Shown here: positions 55,295-64,000 of the stretch, one piece after another
Layout: each line of letters begins with the position of its first letter
Numbering within the stretch: position 1 is the first letter of the stretch
NCBI RefSeq assembly: GCF_947502065.1
Contig: NZ_CANMYE010000001.1
Span: 62,001 to 126,000 of the forward strand
DNA: 64,000 nt
Direction: 5' to 3'
Origin: an uncultured Pseudoteredinibacter sp.
Lineage (GTDB): Bacteria > Pseudomonadota > Gammaproteobacteria > Pseudomonadales > Cellvibrionaceae
Translations under genes and position numbers: made by a program
Notes under the pieces: generated by a model
Database searches by the model: none
Told to the model about the DNA's origin: nothing
The model's input: only the letters and a program-made list of their open reading frames with translations

Positions 55295-56185
55295 GTGTCA
55301 TTCAAAGACAGTGTCATGCTGGTTCTGCTGGCCGCCATTTGGGGTGGTTCTTTCTTATTTATGCGTTATGCCGTCCCTGAGTTTGGTGTTGCTCCACTGA
55401 TCTTTTTACGTGTTGGCTTGGCGGCTTTATTTTTATTGCCATTACTGTTGTGGCAGGGCAAGTGGGCGGGCCTTAAGAAGGTATGGCATTTGAGCTTTAT
55501 TAATGGCTGGGCTAATTCGGCGATCCCCTTTTGTCTAATAGCTTATTCCTTGCTGACTCTGAGCTCTGGTTTCGCCTCTATCTTAAACGCTGTCACCCCT
55601 ATTGCTACGGCAATCGTGGGCCTTATTTGGTTGGGGGAAAGAATGCCCCTACTTAAAAGCATGGGGATGTTAATCGGTATCGCAGGGGTGACCTTACTGG
55701 CTTGGAATAAGCTCTATGTTAGTCAAGAGGACACTGTGCAGGTGGCTCTAGCTATTGCTGCAGGTGTAGTCGCTACTTTGTTTTATGCCATATCGGCGAT
55801 CTTTACCAAGCGCTACCTAAACGGTGTGGACAGCATGGTGCTATCCACAGGCTCGATGTTGGGGGCAAGCCTGCTATTGCTTCCGCTAGCGTTAATCTAT
55901 TGGCCTGATCAACCACCGAGTTTGCTAAGTTGGCTGTCAGCGATAGCCCTGGCTATCGTGTGTTCAGCCTTAGCTTATCTGATGTTTTTCCGCTTGATCC
56001 ATACGGTTGGGCCAGCGCGAGCGACAACGGTGACCTTTATTGTTCCAGTATTTGGCATGCTTTGGGGGGCCACTTTGCTTAATGAAGAGGTTTCTTTATT
56101 TATGCTTTTAGCTTCTGCGGTGACATTATTAGGCACAGGCTTGGCCACAGGGGTGATTTCGGGGCGAGGGGCGAAAGAATCCTGA
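55295..56185 (+). CDS. EamA-family (DMT) transporter
   Basis: About 296 residues with ten predicted TM helices in two EamA repeats. LLAAIWGGSFLFMRYAVPEFG opens repeat one, and ITEA-like TAIVGLIWLGERMP ends it; FIVPVFGMLWGATLLNEEVS ends repeat two. GTG 55295 has AAGGGGA 6 bp upstream, better than ATG 55250. Exports or imports small metabolites; substrate unknown. Confidence 0.87.
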   Translation: MSFKDSVMLVLLAAIWGGSFLFMRYAVPEFGVAPLIFLRVGLAALFLLPLLLWQGKWAGLKKVWHLSFINGWANSAIPFCLIAYSLLTLSSGFASILNAVTPIATAIVGLIWLGERMPLLKSMGMLIGIAGVTLLAWNKLYVSQEDTVQVALAIAAGVVATLFYAISAIFTKRYLNGVDSMVLSTGSMLGASLLLLPLALIYWPDQPPSLLSWLSAIALAIVCSALAYLMFFRLIHTVGPARATTVTFIVPVFGMLWGATLLNEEVSLFMLLASAVTLLGTGLATGVISGRGAKES

Positions 56186-56260
56186 TGCCAAGCGCCTGCT
56201 TTACGGCTTAGTTGTGGTAAGGCGGTGGCGTAGTGCAATTGCTAGCTGTGCTCGCAGGGC

Positions 56261-56284
56261 GATAAGCCCAATGCGGGGCTTATC
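56261..56284. terminator. Hairpin between convergent genes
   Basis: GATAAGCCC pairs with GGGCTTATC around a 6-nt loop. It lies between the convergent EamA and small-protein genes and could end both transcripts. Confidence 0.5.
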
Positions 56285-56304
56285 ATGGGTAGGCTTAGCT
56301 GGGA

Positions 56305-56568
56305 TTAGTTAATAGATGGTTTATCATCTTGATCGACTAAGCCGCCAAGCGTGCTGGGGAATTCAGCGGTATTTTGGCAGGGCTCTTCTGGCCTTGGGCC
56401 TGCTTCCATAAAAGCAAAGTAGTCTTCACTTAAGGACCGCCCCGCTGCCCTGCGATCGGCGGATTTGCGGCGTTTTCTATGGAATAAATCCAATGGGAGA
56501 TCTTTACAGCGGTCCTGCTCTAGGCGGCGGTCAGCACCTTTTCGCCTATCGACAAAAATCTTACTCAT
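56305..56568 (-). CDS. Conserved small Arg-rich protein
   Basis: An 87-residue protein of unknown function. It starts MSKIFVDRRKGADRR and has a second basic motif HRKRRKSADRR; the tail is acidic and proline-bearing. Similar N-terminal RRKGxDRR segments occur in small gammaproteobacterial hypothetical proteins, as far as I remember. The cation-rich repeats suggest nucleic-acid or membrane binding. ATG 56568 is preferred over 56577. Confidence 0.65.
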   Translation of the reverse strand: MSKIFVDRRKGADRRLEQDRCKDLPLDLFHRKRRKSADRRAAGRSLSEDYFAFMEAGPRPEEPCQNTAEFPSTLGGLVDQDDKPSIN

Positions 56569-56577
56569 ATGCGTCAA

Positions 56578-56882
56578 ACCTATAGTTACAGCTAAAGTAT
56601 AGTAGAAAATGATTTAGCTGCATTATCCTTATTTTTAGTATGGTTTAATTCTTAGTATCGCTAGTGACGTAATCTCAAAGGCGATCAAATTGAACTGCCT
56701 GTCACTTTTAAAAGTTCGCTATAATGCGCCTTGTTGTGTTCGAGGTCTAGCCCTCGGCCGGAAATGACCCAGAATTGTGCAGAGCTGCCGAAATCTCTTG
56801 TGATCTGTATCTCACCGAGCCCCTTAGCTCCCTGTGAAACTGTTCAGTTGCAGCCTGGTATTAGTAATGAATTAGGACAGAT
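56578..56882. other. Divergent spacer before bolA
   Basis: 305 bp. It holds a sigma-70-like promoter for bolA and a ~150-nt leader. A short reading frame (56731-56961) overlaps the leader but has no recognisable features and no coding support. Confidence 0.4.
56697..56725 (+). promoter_or_regulatory. Sigma-70-like promoter of bolA-trhO
   Basis: CTGTCA (56697-56702), 17-bp spacing, then a perfect TATAAT (56720-56725). This predicts transcription from about 56732. Confidence 0.6.
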
Positions 56883-57227
56883 ATGTCACAGCAAAGAACA
56901 GAAGGCCCAGTTCAGTCGGCCATTATCGAAAAGCTGCAGGCACTTGCGCCCAGCCATCTAGAAGTCGCCAATGAAAGCCATGGCCATAATGTGCCGGCAG
57001 GCTCGGAATCTCATTTTAAGGTGGTGCTGGTAAGTGAGGCCTTTAGCGGTCTGCGCCAGGTACCGAGGCACCAAAAAATATATGGCCTTTTAGCCGAGGA
57101 AATGGCAGGCCCGGTGCACGCCTTGGCCTTGCACACATTTAGCCCAGAAGAGTGGTCTAGCCAGGCTGTTCCAGAGTCTCCAAATTGTTTGGGTGGAAGT
57201 CTGCATGATAAGAAGAGCGAGGGCTAG
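56883..57227 (+). CDS. bolA: BolA-family protein
   Basis: A 114-residue protein with the class II KH-like BolA fold: AIIEKLQALAPSHLEVANESHGH, FKVVLVSEAFSGLRQVPRHQKIYGLL, and HALALHTFSPEEW. The His residues typical for Fe-S partnering with monothiol glutaredoxins are kept. The next gene (trhO) begins 3 bp later. Role in morphology, stress or iron homeostasis is known from E. coli. Confidence 0.95.
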   Translation: MSQQRTEGPVQSAIIEKLQALAPSHLEVANESHGHNVPAGSESHFKVVLVSEAFSGLRQVPRHQKIYGLLAEEMAGPVHALALHTFSPEEWSSQAVPESPNCLGGSLHDKKSEG

Positions 57228-57230
57228 TTG

Positions 57231-58241
57231 ATGAGTTTGCAAGAAGAACGCTATGTGGTCATGGCGCTGTATAAATTTACCCCCTTTGCCGACTTTGCTG
57301 ATTGGCGCGAAGGCATTCAATCTGCCATGGCTGATCATCAGGTAAAAGGCTCTTTGCTTATTGCCGCAGAAGGCATTAATGGCACCGTGGCAGCAGAGCG
57401 TGATGGCATTGAGGCGATCAAAAGTTACTTGAATAGTATTGGGGCATTGGCTGGCTTCAGCTACAAGGAATCTTTCTGTAAAGAGCAGCCATTTAATCGC
57501 AGCAAGGTAAAGCTTAAGAAAGAAATTGTGACTATGGGTGTGCCTGAGATCGATCCTTTGAAAGTCGTTGGCAGTTATGTAAAGCCTGAAGATTGGAATG
57601 CTTTAATTTCTGATCCGGATGTCGTGTTGGTAGATACCCGTAACGATTATGAAGTTGAGCTTGGTACCTTTAAGGGGGCTTTAGATCCTAACACTACAAG
57701 CTTTCGTGAATTCCCTGATTATGTGGCAAAAACATTAGACCCAAGCAAACATAAGAAAGTCGCTATGTTTTGCACGGGCGGTATTCGCTGTGAAAAATCT
57801 ACGGCCTATATGAAAGAGCAAGGCTTCGACGAGGTTTATCACCTAGAAGGCGGCATCTTAAAGTATCTAGAAGAAGTGGATGAAAAGGATAGTCTTTGGG
57901 AAGGCGAGTGTTTTGTTTTCGATGGCCGCGTGACAGTTGATCATCAATTGCAGCCTGGCCACTATGAACTTTGCCATGGTTGTCGGCATCCGATTGATGA
58001 GGCCGCGCGAAGCTCAGAGAAATTTGAAGAAGGTGTTAGCTGTCCGAAATGTTTCGATACCTTAAGCGAAGAGCAGCGCCAGCGTTTTCGCATGCGCCAG
58101 CAACAAATTCAACGAGCGAAAGCTCTAGGGCAGGATCATGTTGGTGGTGATGTGCACAGCTTGCAAGAACAAAATCGTACACGCAAACAAGCCTTAAAGG
58201 CTGCACAGCGTGCGGCCAGTTTAGCGGCGCAACGTAAATAA
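57231..58241 (+). CDS. trhO: tRNA uridine 5-oxyacetic acid/hydroxylation enzyme TrhO (YceA)
   Basis: A 336-residue rhodanese-related protein. N-terminal acylphosphatase-like domain with [13 protein letters not shown], then rhodanese domain with active Cys in [13 protein letters not shown], and a C-terminal Cys-rich tail (CHGCRHP and CPKC) like YceA. TrhO makes 5-hydroxyuridine at tRNA U34. ATG 57231 directly follows the bolA stop. Confidence 0.93.
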   Translation: MSLQEERYVVMALYKFTPFADFADWREGIQSAMADHQVKGSLLIAAEGINGTVAAERDGIEAIKSYLNSIGALAGFSYKESFCKEQPFNRSKVKLKKEIVTMGVPEIDPLKVVGSYVKPEDWNALISDPDVVLVDTRNDYEVELGTFKGALDPNTTSFREFPDYVAKTLDPSKHKKVAMFCTGGIRCEKSTAYMKEQGFDEVYHLEGGILKYLEEVDEKDSLWEGECFVFDGRVTVDHQLQPGHYELCHGCRHPIDEAARSSEKFEEGVSCPKCFDTLSEEQRQRFRMRQQQIQRAKALGQDHVGGDVHSLQEQNRTRKQALKAAQRAASLAAQRK

Positions 58242-58259
58242 TAAAGGCTTATAAAGCCA

Positions 58260-59639
58260 ATGAAGAAGAGTAACAGCAGTGTTTTTCAATATCTAAAAAC
58301 GTTGCTGTTACCTGCTTTGTTATTATTGGCATCCTGTTCCCAGCTGTCTTTAAATGATCAGTCATCTTCTAAACTCAAGGCCTTGTTAGTTGCTTGTGAG
58401 GGAGATGATGTCACGACTTCCCCTCAGCTTATTCATCATCCTCGTTGGCCAGTATTGGCGGCTAACCGCTTTTTATTAAGCTATCAAAAACAGCCGCTTA
58501 GTGTTACACAGTGGCAAGCATGGCTTGACAAGCTTTCTGCTCTGCAACAGCAAAATAGCAAACCCGCACTGCCATCAAAGTCATGCATGAAAGCACTGCG
58601 CAGTGATGCGGTTTACCAATTACGCGAAGAACTTTTCAGCCAGTGGCATTCGGGCCTCTATACCGCTTGGCCTGTGATTGCCGATATTATGGAGCCCTTG
58701 GTAAATCGTGCCGTTGAAAAAGAAATTACGCACAATAAAGGCATTGAAAAGCAATTTCGCGCGGTAGCACATCCATTAGATATGGGAATGTTATCGGATT
58801 ATGAGTGGTATGGTCGAAGTGTTAGCTCAAGCCACAATTTTCAATTGTCTGATATGCCACTTAATCCATTGGGATTTCCTGAGCTGAGTGCTCTGCAAGC
58901 AGAAGCATTGCTTGATAAATGGCAACCGCTTTGGGTAATAGATCGCATGGCTGAAAATGATATACCGTTAAGCTTAGCGAGAGTTTCGGGTAAATTACAG
59001 ATCGATAAATCGCCAAGCATTTATCGATATATCAGTTATGGTCGATTGCACAACGAGATTGTTTTGCAACTCAATTATGTAATTTGGTTTGCTGAGCGAA
59101 AACCAGAAAGCTGGATCGATCTTTTAGCTGGGCAGTTCGATGGGATTCAGCTTCGCAGTCATTTGGATTTGCAGGGCAATGTCTTAGCTTATGACGCAAT
59201 GCATAGCTGTGGTTGTTGGTATCAACTCTTTAGTTCGCCCAAATTACGTAAGACTAAAAAGGCAGAGGGCGAGCCTGTATATCTATCGTCCTTTTGGCCG
59301 GGTAACAAAGCTCCGATAGTTGTCCTTTCGGCCAATCAGCATCAGTTGCAGGCATTACTGCCATGGCGAGATCGGGCTTGGGAGGTCGCCGGCAAAGAGC
59401 TCATCCCGCTTAATAGCAAGCCTTATAGTGAGTTGAATAATTTGTTTGATAAACAGGGCTTGCTCGCAGAGTCCGCTCGCTTGGAGCGGTTTTTGTTTGC
59501 GCCTTTGGGAGTAAAGGCAGCGGGCAGCATGCGCAGCCGTGGGCGACACCAAATTGCTTTTACCAGTGAGCGCTATTTTGATCAGCCTGATTTGCTCGAA
59601 AGCCTAGGTTTTGAAAGGGCTGAGCCAAGATCCGACTAA
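58260..59639 (+). CDS. Lipoprotein of unknown function
   Basis: A 459-residue protein with a lipobox (LLLLASC, Cys near 27) after a hydrophobic N-terminus. I do not recognise a family. Motif-like stretches include RAVAHPLDMGM, ISYGRLHNEIVLQLNYVIWF and HSCGCWYQLF with a CGC pair. It follows trhO by 18 bp and may be in the bolA-trhO operon. Confidence 0.75.
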   Translation: MKKSNSSVFQYLKTLLLPALLLLASCSQLSLNDQSSSKLKALLVACEGDDVTTSPQLIHHPRWPVLAANRFLLSYQKQPLSVTQWQAWLDKLSALQQQNSKPALPSKSCMKALRSDAVYQLREELFSQWHSGLYTAWPVIADIMEPLVNRAVEKEITHNKGIEKQFRAVAHPLDMGMLSDYEWYGRSVSSSHNFQLSDMPLNPLGFPELSALQAEALLDKWQPLWVIDRMAENDIPLSLARVSGKLQIDKSPSIYRYISYGRLHNEIVLQLNYVIWFAERKPESWIDLLAGQFDGIQLRSHLDLQGNVLAYDAMHSCGCWYQLFSSPKLRKTKKAEGEPVYLSSFWPGNKAPIVVLSANQHQLQALLPWRDRAWEVAGKELIPLNSKPYSELNNLFDKQGLLAESARLERFLFAPLGVKAAGSMRSRGRHQIAFTSERYFDQPDLLESLGFERAEPRSD

Positions 59640-59703
59640 GGTCTTAGGGGCAAGCCCGCAAGGCCTTGCTACAGTAGCGCCTCAATGAATAGATGAGGTT
59701 AAT

Positions 59704-60504
59704 ATGAGTACATCAGCTTGCGCCAAATTGAATAAAGTCGCCCTGGTAACCGGCAGTAGCAGTGGCATTGGTCTCGGTATTGCCCGTCAATTGGCCGCAG
59801 CGGGCTATGATTTAATGTTGCATGGCTTAATGGATGTAACCGAGGGGCAGGCAATGGCCGCAAGCTTTGCCGAACAGCATCAAGTTCGCAGTAGTTTCAG
59901 CAATGCGGACTTAAGGGATCCAGCTGCTGTAAAAGCCTTGGTAGAGCAGTGTATCGAAGAGTTAGGTAGTGTTGACATCTTGGTCAACAATGCGGGGATT
60001 CAGTACACCGAACGCCTTGAAGGTTTCCCAGAACAAAAATGGCACGACATCATAGCCATTAATCTCAGCAGTGCATTTTTTGCTATGCAGGCGGCGATTC
60101 CTGCGATGCGTGAGCGTGGCTGGGGCCGAATTATTAATATTGCCTCGGTTCACGGCTTGGTCGCTTCTGCTCAGAAATCGGCCTACTGTGCTGCCAAGCA
60201 TGGTGTGGTAGGGCTAACAAAAGTTGCTGCCTTAGAAAATGCTGATGCTGGGATTACCGTCAATGCTATCTGCCCGGGTTGGGTTGAGACCGATTTAGTA
60301 AAACCACAAATTCAAGCCATCGCCGATCAGCAATCGGTTTCATATGATCAGGCGCGTGCCGAGTTGGTTGGGCAAAAGCAAGCCATGACCAGTATGACTC
60401 AGCCTGCTATGCTTGGAGCCTTAGCGGTCTTTTTGTGTTCCGACGATGCCGCTACAATGACCGGAACGGCCTTGCCGGTTGATGGTGCTTGGACATCCCA
60501 GTAA
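59704..60504 (+). CDS. 3-hydroxybutyrate dehydrogenase
   Basis: A 266-residue SDR enzyme: cofactor motif TGSSSGIGLG, NNAGIQ, catalytic Ser-Tyr-Lys in IASVHG and SAYCAAKHG, PGWVETD, and C-terminal TGTALPVDGAWTSQ. The overall pattern (LMLHGL early, KPQIQAIADQQ loop) fits BDH1-like enzymes, which oxidise 3-hydroxybutyrate to acetoacetate in PHB or ketone-body use. GAGGTTAAT precedes the ATG. It lies before a response regulator. Confidence 0.92.
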   Translation: MSTSACAKLNKVALVTGSSSGIGLGIARQLAAAGYDLMLHGLMDVTEGQAMAASFAEQHQVRSSFSNADLRDPAAVKALVEQCIEELGSVDILVNNAGIQYTERLEGFPEQKWHDIIAINLSSAFFAMQAAIPAMRERGWGRIINIASVHGLVASAQKSAYCAAKHGVVGLTKVAALENADAGITVNAICPGWVETDLVKPQIQAIADQQSVSYDQARAELVGQKQAMTSMTQPAMLGALAVFLCSDDAATMTGTALPVDGAWTSQ

Positions 60505-60559
60505 TGGGCTAAACAGGCTTAGTTGCGTAACATTAGTCTACCTAGAGTTAAAGACAACC

Positions 60560-61225
60560 ATGATTAAATTGATAGTCGCCGATGATCATCCTTTGTACCG
60601 TGCGGCATTAACGCAGACTTTAGGGCAAGCTTTTGATGGCCAAGAAACGATGCTGTTCGAAGCGCAGTCTGTTGCCGAGGTGCACCACCTATTGGAATCT
60701 GAAGAAGATATCGATTTGATCATACTCGACTTACATATGCCAGGTGCACAAGGTTTTTCGGGTTTGATTAATTTGCGTGGTTGTTACCCTGAAATACCTG
60801 TGGTGATGGTTTCTGGAAATGACAGTGTTGATGTGCAAAGTAAAGCCGCCAGCTTTGGTGCGGCGGGTTTTATTCCCAAGTCCTGTGAAACTCCGCTGTT
60901 GTTAGAGGCCATGCAAGCTTTGTTGGCCGGCGAGCACTGGTTTGCAGAATTGCCTGAAGATAGGGCGAGTGATGAAAAAGACGGGCTTGCCCAAAAAGTG
61001 GCCAGTCTGACGCCCCACCAATTTCGTGTCTTTGTTATGATTGCCCAGGGTTTGCTCAACAAGCAAATTGCCTATCACCTTGGGATTTCTGAGCCAACGG
61101 TTAAATCCCATGTGACCGCTATTTTTAAAAAGCTGGGCGTACGTAAACGTACCGAAGTGATTATTGTTGCCAATAGCCTAAGCGAGTCGGTTGAAGATTT
61201 AAATCAACAAATTCTAGAAAGCTAA
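60560..61225 (+). CDS. LuxR/NarL-type response regulator (CrbR/ErdR-like)
   Basis: 221 residues. Receiver domain with acidic pair ADDH, phospho-Asp57 in ILDLHMPG and Lys in FIPKSCE; HTH_LuxR with LTPHQFRVFVMIAQGLLNKQIA and SEPTVKSHVTAIFKKLGVRKRTE. The frame is open from 60479, but ATG 60560 gives the proper receiver N-terminus. Adjacent and convergent with an SSF-hybrid histidine kinase, the arrangement of CrbS/CrbR or MxtR/ErdR, which control acetyl-CoA synthetase. Confidence 0.88.
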   Translation: MIKLIVADDHPLYRAALTQTLGQAFDGQETMLFEAQSVAEVHHLLESEEDIDLIILDLHMPGAQGFSGLINLRGCYPEIPVVMVSGNDSVDVQSKAASFGAAGFIPKSCETPLLLEAMQALLAGEHWFAELPEDRASDEKDGLAQKVASLTPHQFRVFVMIAQGLLNKQIAYHLGISEPTVKSHVTAIFKKLGVRKRTEVIIVANSLSESVEDLNQQILES

Positions 61226-61265
61226 GTTGTAACTGCTTTTTGAATTCTTCCCGGCTTGCTTTGAT

Positions 61266-64000
61266 TTACTTGCTTAACTTATCGAGAAGAGCTCTAAGAG
61301 CTGCAGGTTTTACCGGTTTCTTAAGAAAGTAGTGCCCGGCATCTGTTGCTTGCTGCTTAGCGGTACCCATTCTATCTGCTGAAATTATAATTGCGTTGAG
61401 CTTGCTTTGCTGTTGCTGTTGTATCTGTGCTATCCATTCTAAGCCGGTTTCCCCTTGATCGAGGTGATAATCAGCAATCACCAGCTCAATGGAAGGCTCG
61501 CTCGCTAATTGTTGGATAGAGGTTAGATGATTTACCGCAAAGCCCCATTGTTCTAGTAGCAGTTTCATTGCATCCACAGTCTCGCTTTCGTTTTCGATAA
61601 GGTAGATCGTATGAGCTTGTTTACTGTTTGGGTGAAAACGATGTTCATTATTCGTTAGTTGAGCGCGAGAGCCGGCAAAGTCAGTGTTTTTAGCCAGTGG
61701 TACAGCGACCCGGAAAACACTGCCTTGACCAACGTTTGATTCGAAACTTAATGGCAATTTAAGTAAATTACACAGTCTTTGTACTGTTGCCAGACCTAAG
61801 CCAGAGCCTTCTTCATTGACAGCGTTCAAGCGAGTAAACTCTTGGAATATACTCTCATGGCTTTCCTTTGGTATTCCAATGCCGCTATCCCACACCTCAA
61901 AAACCAGCTGTTGGGCTTTTCTTCTTGCTCCTAATACGACTTTACCTGATGCGGTATAAATAACACCGTTGCTGACTAGGTTTTGAATGATACGCAGCAG
62001 TAGTTTAGGGTCACTTTCAATGTAGGCAGAGCTTTGTTGGCAGCGAAGTTGAATTCCTTTGCGCTCGGCACTTAACTGGAAGCTGTCACAGGCCGCCTGC
62101 ATAATTTCGCTTGCCCGAAAAATGCGTTGCTGAGCTTGAATGGCTCCACTGTCGAGCTTGGCAATATTAAGTAGCTGTGAAATTAAATATTCACTGGATT
62201 GTATCGCTGAGCCAATTCGATCCAATATAGGCTCTTGATGGCCAAGTTTCTGTTGCAGTGCCTCGGTAAATAAACGAGCGGCATTTAAAGGTTGCGCTAA
62301 ATCATGGCCCGCCTCCGCTAAAAACCGTGTTTTATTCTGATCAGCCTCGGCTAGCAGTGAGTTCATTCGCTGTAGTTCGGCAGTGCGTTCTGCGACTTTT
62401 TGTTCAAGTAGATTTTTGTGTTCAGTTAGCTCTGTTAAAGCGCCACGGTAATCGGTGATGTCTGTATAAGTGGTTACATAGCCGCCATCAGGTAAGGGAT
62501 TGCCGCGAATTTCCAAAACTGTATTGTCGGTTCGCTGCCGTTCAAAAACATAGGGCTGGCGAGCCGCCAGATAGTTCATACGCTTTTGAATGTGTTCTTC
62601 GACATCACCTGGGCCGCATTGCCCACGCTCGGCATTAAAGCGCACCAGGTCGGCGACGGGCCGGCCGACATGAATGAGTTTTTCAGGGTAATTAAACAGC
62701 TCCAAATAACGTTGATTCCAGGCGACCAGCTGCTGGTTTCCATCGACGACACTGATACCTTGGCTAATGCTGTCGATGCTTGATTGTAGAGTGCTGCGGC
62801 TGAACTGGAAGATTTGCGAGGTTTCTTGCAGCAATTCTAAATCGGAATGCAGCTTTGGACGGTTCAGTTGACCGGCATAGCGAATAATGTGATTGGCGCT
62901 GACGCTGCCAATAACACCTGACAATAGGTTTTCAACAAAATCAATCGCTTGATCGTCTGCCCATTGTTGCTGGCTTTCACTATGGGGGTGTTGGCTGTAG
63001 AACTGATCCATTGCCAGCTTGGCCTGCTCAGCGCCAAGAAAACTGCTGGCTAATCGTTGAAGCTGCTGAGGATGAATCAAGCGCTGAGGTAAATTGGTTT
63101 CTTTGCGGCGATCCCAAAGGCTAAGCCCGATAAATGCCAGGCAGTTAAAGAACAGGCTCCATAGCACGCCATTACTGATCGGCGATAAGCCGTCGATAGA
63201 AAATAGTTGCTGGGGGCGCAGCATTTCTATACCAAAGGGACCTAGCTCTATAAAATCTGAACCTATCCAACCGGCCAAAGCCAAGGCGGGGGCCAATAAG
63301 GTATAGGCCCAAATGATAAAGCCAAGCAGTAAGCCCCCAAGTGCTCCGCGCGCGCTACGAGATTGCCAAAACAAGGCGGCTAGCAAAGCTGGGGCGAATT
63401 GTGCCACCAATGCCATAGAAAGAAGGCCGATGGAGCCAAGTGCCTCGCTTGATCCAAGCCAGCGATAATAAATATAAGAAAGCGCCAGTAAGCAGATAAT
63501 GGCTAAGCGCCTAAACAGGCGTAAGGCCTTACTTAAATCGGGCTGGGTTGCTAACCATCGACTGCGGTATAAGGCCGGCATAATCAGCTCATTACTGATC
63601 ATGGTAGATACCGCCACACACGCTACGATAACCATCGAGCTACCTGCTGATAGACCGCCAAGATATACCAGGGTGGCCAATACACTGTCATCGTTTTGCA
63701 AGGGCAGTAACAGGGCAAACTTTTCGGGGCTCAATCCTTGCCCTTGGAGCAATAACAGCCCACCGTAAGCTATTGGTAAGATAGCTATGCCAAAAATCAG
63801 CAGATAAACGAATAAAATACGGCCGGCAGGTTTAAGATCTTCCTCGCTGCGGCTTTCCACTACTAAGGCATGGAACTGCCTTGGCAAGCAGAGAATAGCG
63901 GCCGCCCCAAGCACCAATGCAGCAATAAAGCCTTGGTCTTGTTCGCGGCTATTGACGATTTGTTGAACATAACCATCACTGTTGATCTCTTGCCAAAGTT
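61266..64000 (-). CDS. SSF-domain hybrid histidine kinase (CrbS/MxtR-like), 5' end outside window
   Basis: At least 911 residues on the minus strand, open to the right edge, so the N-terminus is missing. From the visible N-terminal part: multiple TM helices of a sodium:solute symporter-type domain (about half the protein), then PAS-like segment, HisKA with AEAGHDLAQPLNAARLF, HATPase with NLVSNGVIY and GSGLGLATV, and a C-terminal receiver with IADYHLDQGE and Lys in FLKKPVKP. The apparent TTG start at 63917 is internal. Pairs with the adjacent LuxR-type regulator. Confidence 0.9.
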   Translation of the reverse strand, partial: LWQEINSDGYVQQIVNSREQDQGFIAALVLGAAAILCLPRQFHALVVESRSEEDLKPAGRILFVYLLIFGIAILPIAYGGLLLLQGQGLSPEKFALLLPLQNDDSVLATLVYLGGLSAGSSMVIVACVAVSTMISNELIMPALYRSRWLATQPDLSKALRLFRRLAIICLLALSYIYYRWLGSSEALGSIGLLSMALVAQFAPALLAALFWQSRSARGALGGLLLGFIIWAYTLLAPALALAGWIGSDFIELGPFGIEMLRPQQLFSIDGLSPISNGVLWSLFFNCLAFIGLSLWDRRKETNLPQRLIHPQQLQRLASSFLGAEQAKLAMDQFYSQHPHSESQQQWADDQAIDFVENLLSGVIGSVSANHIIRYAGQLNRPKLHSDLELLQETSQIFQFSRSTLQSSIDSISQGISVVDGNQQLVAWNQRYLELFNYPEKLIHVGRPVADLVRFNAERGQCGPGDVEEHIQKRMNYLAARQPYVFERQRTDNTVLEIRGNPLPDGGYVTTYTDITDYRGALTELTEHKNLLEQKVAERTAELQRMNSLLAEADQNKTRFLAEAGHDLAQPLNAARLFTEALQQKLGHQEPILDRIGSAIQSSEYLISQLLNIAKLDSGAIQAQQRIFRASEIMQAACDSFQLSAERKGIQLRCQQSSAYIESDPKLLLRIIQNLVSNGVIYTASGKVVLGARRKAQQLVFEVWDSGIGIPKESHESIFQEFTRLNAVNEEGSGLGLATVQRLCNLLKLPLSFESNVGQGSVFRVAVPLAKNTDFAGSRAQLTNNEHRFHPNSKQAHTIYLIENESETVDAMKLLLEQWGFAVNHLTSIQQLASEPSIELVIADYHLDQGETGLEWIAQIQQQQQSKLNAIIISADRMGTAKQQATDAGHYFLKKPVKPAALRALLDKLSK

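Noticed and set aside
56731..56961. Short open frame upstream of bolA
   Set aside because: It overlaps the bolA leader and start in another frame and its product has no recognisable features; leader sequence is a better explanation.

Overview
The window is about 64 kb of a Gram-negative chromosome, almost certainly from a gammaproteobacterium. The evidence is four TonB-dependent receptors, a BaeS/BaeR pair, TalB, DusA, TrhO, BolA, AvtA and a bacterial-type ProS. The mix of TonB receptors, AraC-type regulators, DUF3604, PF10118 and 2-hydroxychromene-2-carboxylate isomerase genes recalls marine Cellvibrionales/Spongiibacteraceae. That placement is an inference. I saw no rRNA, tRNA, CRISPR array, insertion sequence or prophage.

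Layout. 1-5450: EF-hand secreted protein, BaeS/BaeR two-component system, secreted zinc metalloprotease. 5724-11297: housekeeping genes (valine-pyruvate aminotransferase, DHH phosphoesterase, lytic transglycosylase, ProS, HIT protein). 11518-22141: an accessory catabolic island with homoserine dehydrogenase, aldehyde dehydrogenase, M20 amidohydrolase, TonB receptor, AidH-like alpha/beta hydrolase, AraC regulator and a second TonB receptor. 22244-22678: tandem array of palindromes. 22897-29592: two AraC regulators, TerB-like protein, transaldolase, DUF3604 protein and PF10118 protein. 29648-36830: a divergent, Fur-box-flanked haem locus that resembles HmuR/HmuU/HmuV/HmuS. 36909-41874: MarR-centred module (M14 deacylase-like protein, MarR, TonB receptor, alpha/beta hydrolase) with twin operators. 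41917-49273: DusA, M20 carboxypeptidase, AraC regulator, PhyH dioxygenase, second palindrome array and an Ntn-hydrolase acylase lipoprotein. 49526-54423: degenerate HD-GYP plus EAL pair, MAPEG protein, and a BlaI/BlaR1-type pair whose BlaR1 partner carries an M23 domain. 54480-64000: isomerase, EamA transporter, BolA-TrhO, a lipoprotein, 3-hydroxybutyrate dehydrogenase, and a CrbR/CrbS-like acetate-type two-component pair. The kinase runs off the right edge.

Most interesting proposal. The genes at 11518-18381 form a complete theoretical route for eating N-acyl-homoserine lactones. A lactonase of AidH type opens the ring, an M20 amidohydrolase removes the acyl chain, a short homoserine dehydrogenase without an ACT domain makes aspartate semialdehyde, and an aldehyde dehydrogenase could oxidise it to aspartate. 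A TonB receptor and an AraC regulator are linked to them. This is an inference from family membership and gene order. Other notable points are the Hmu-type haem dechelatase locus in a proteobacterium, the BlaR1-M23 fusion with a lost catalytic His, the twin MarR operators, and a seven-copy oriented 28-bp palindrome found both singly and inside 144-bp and 120-bp tandem arrays.
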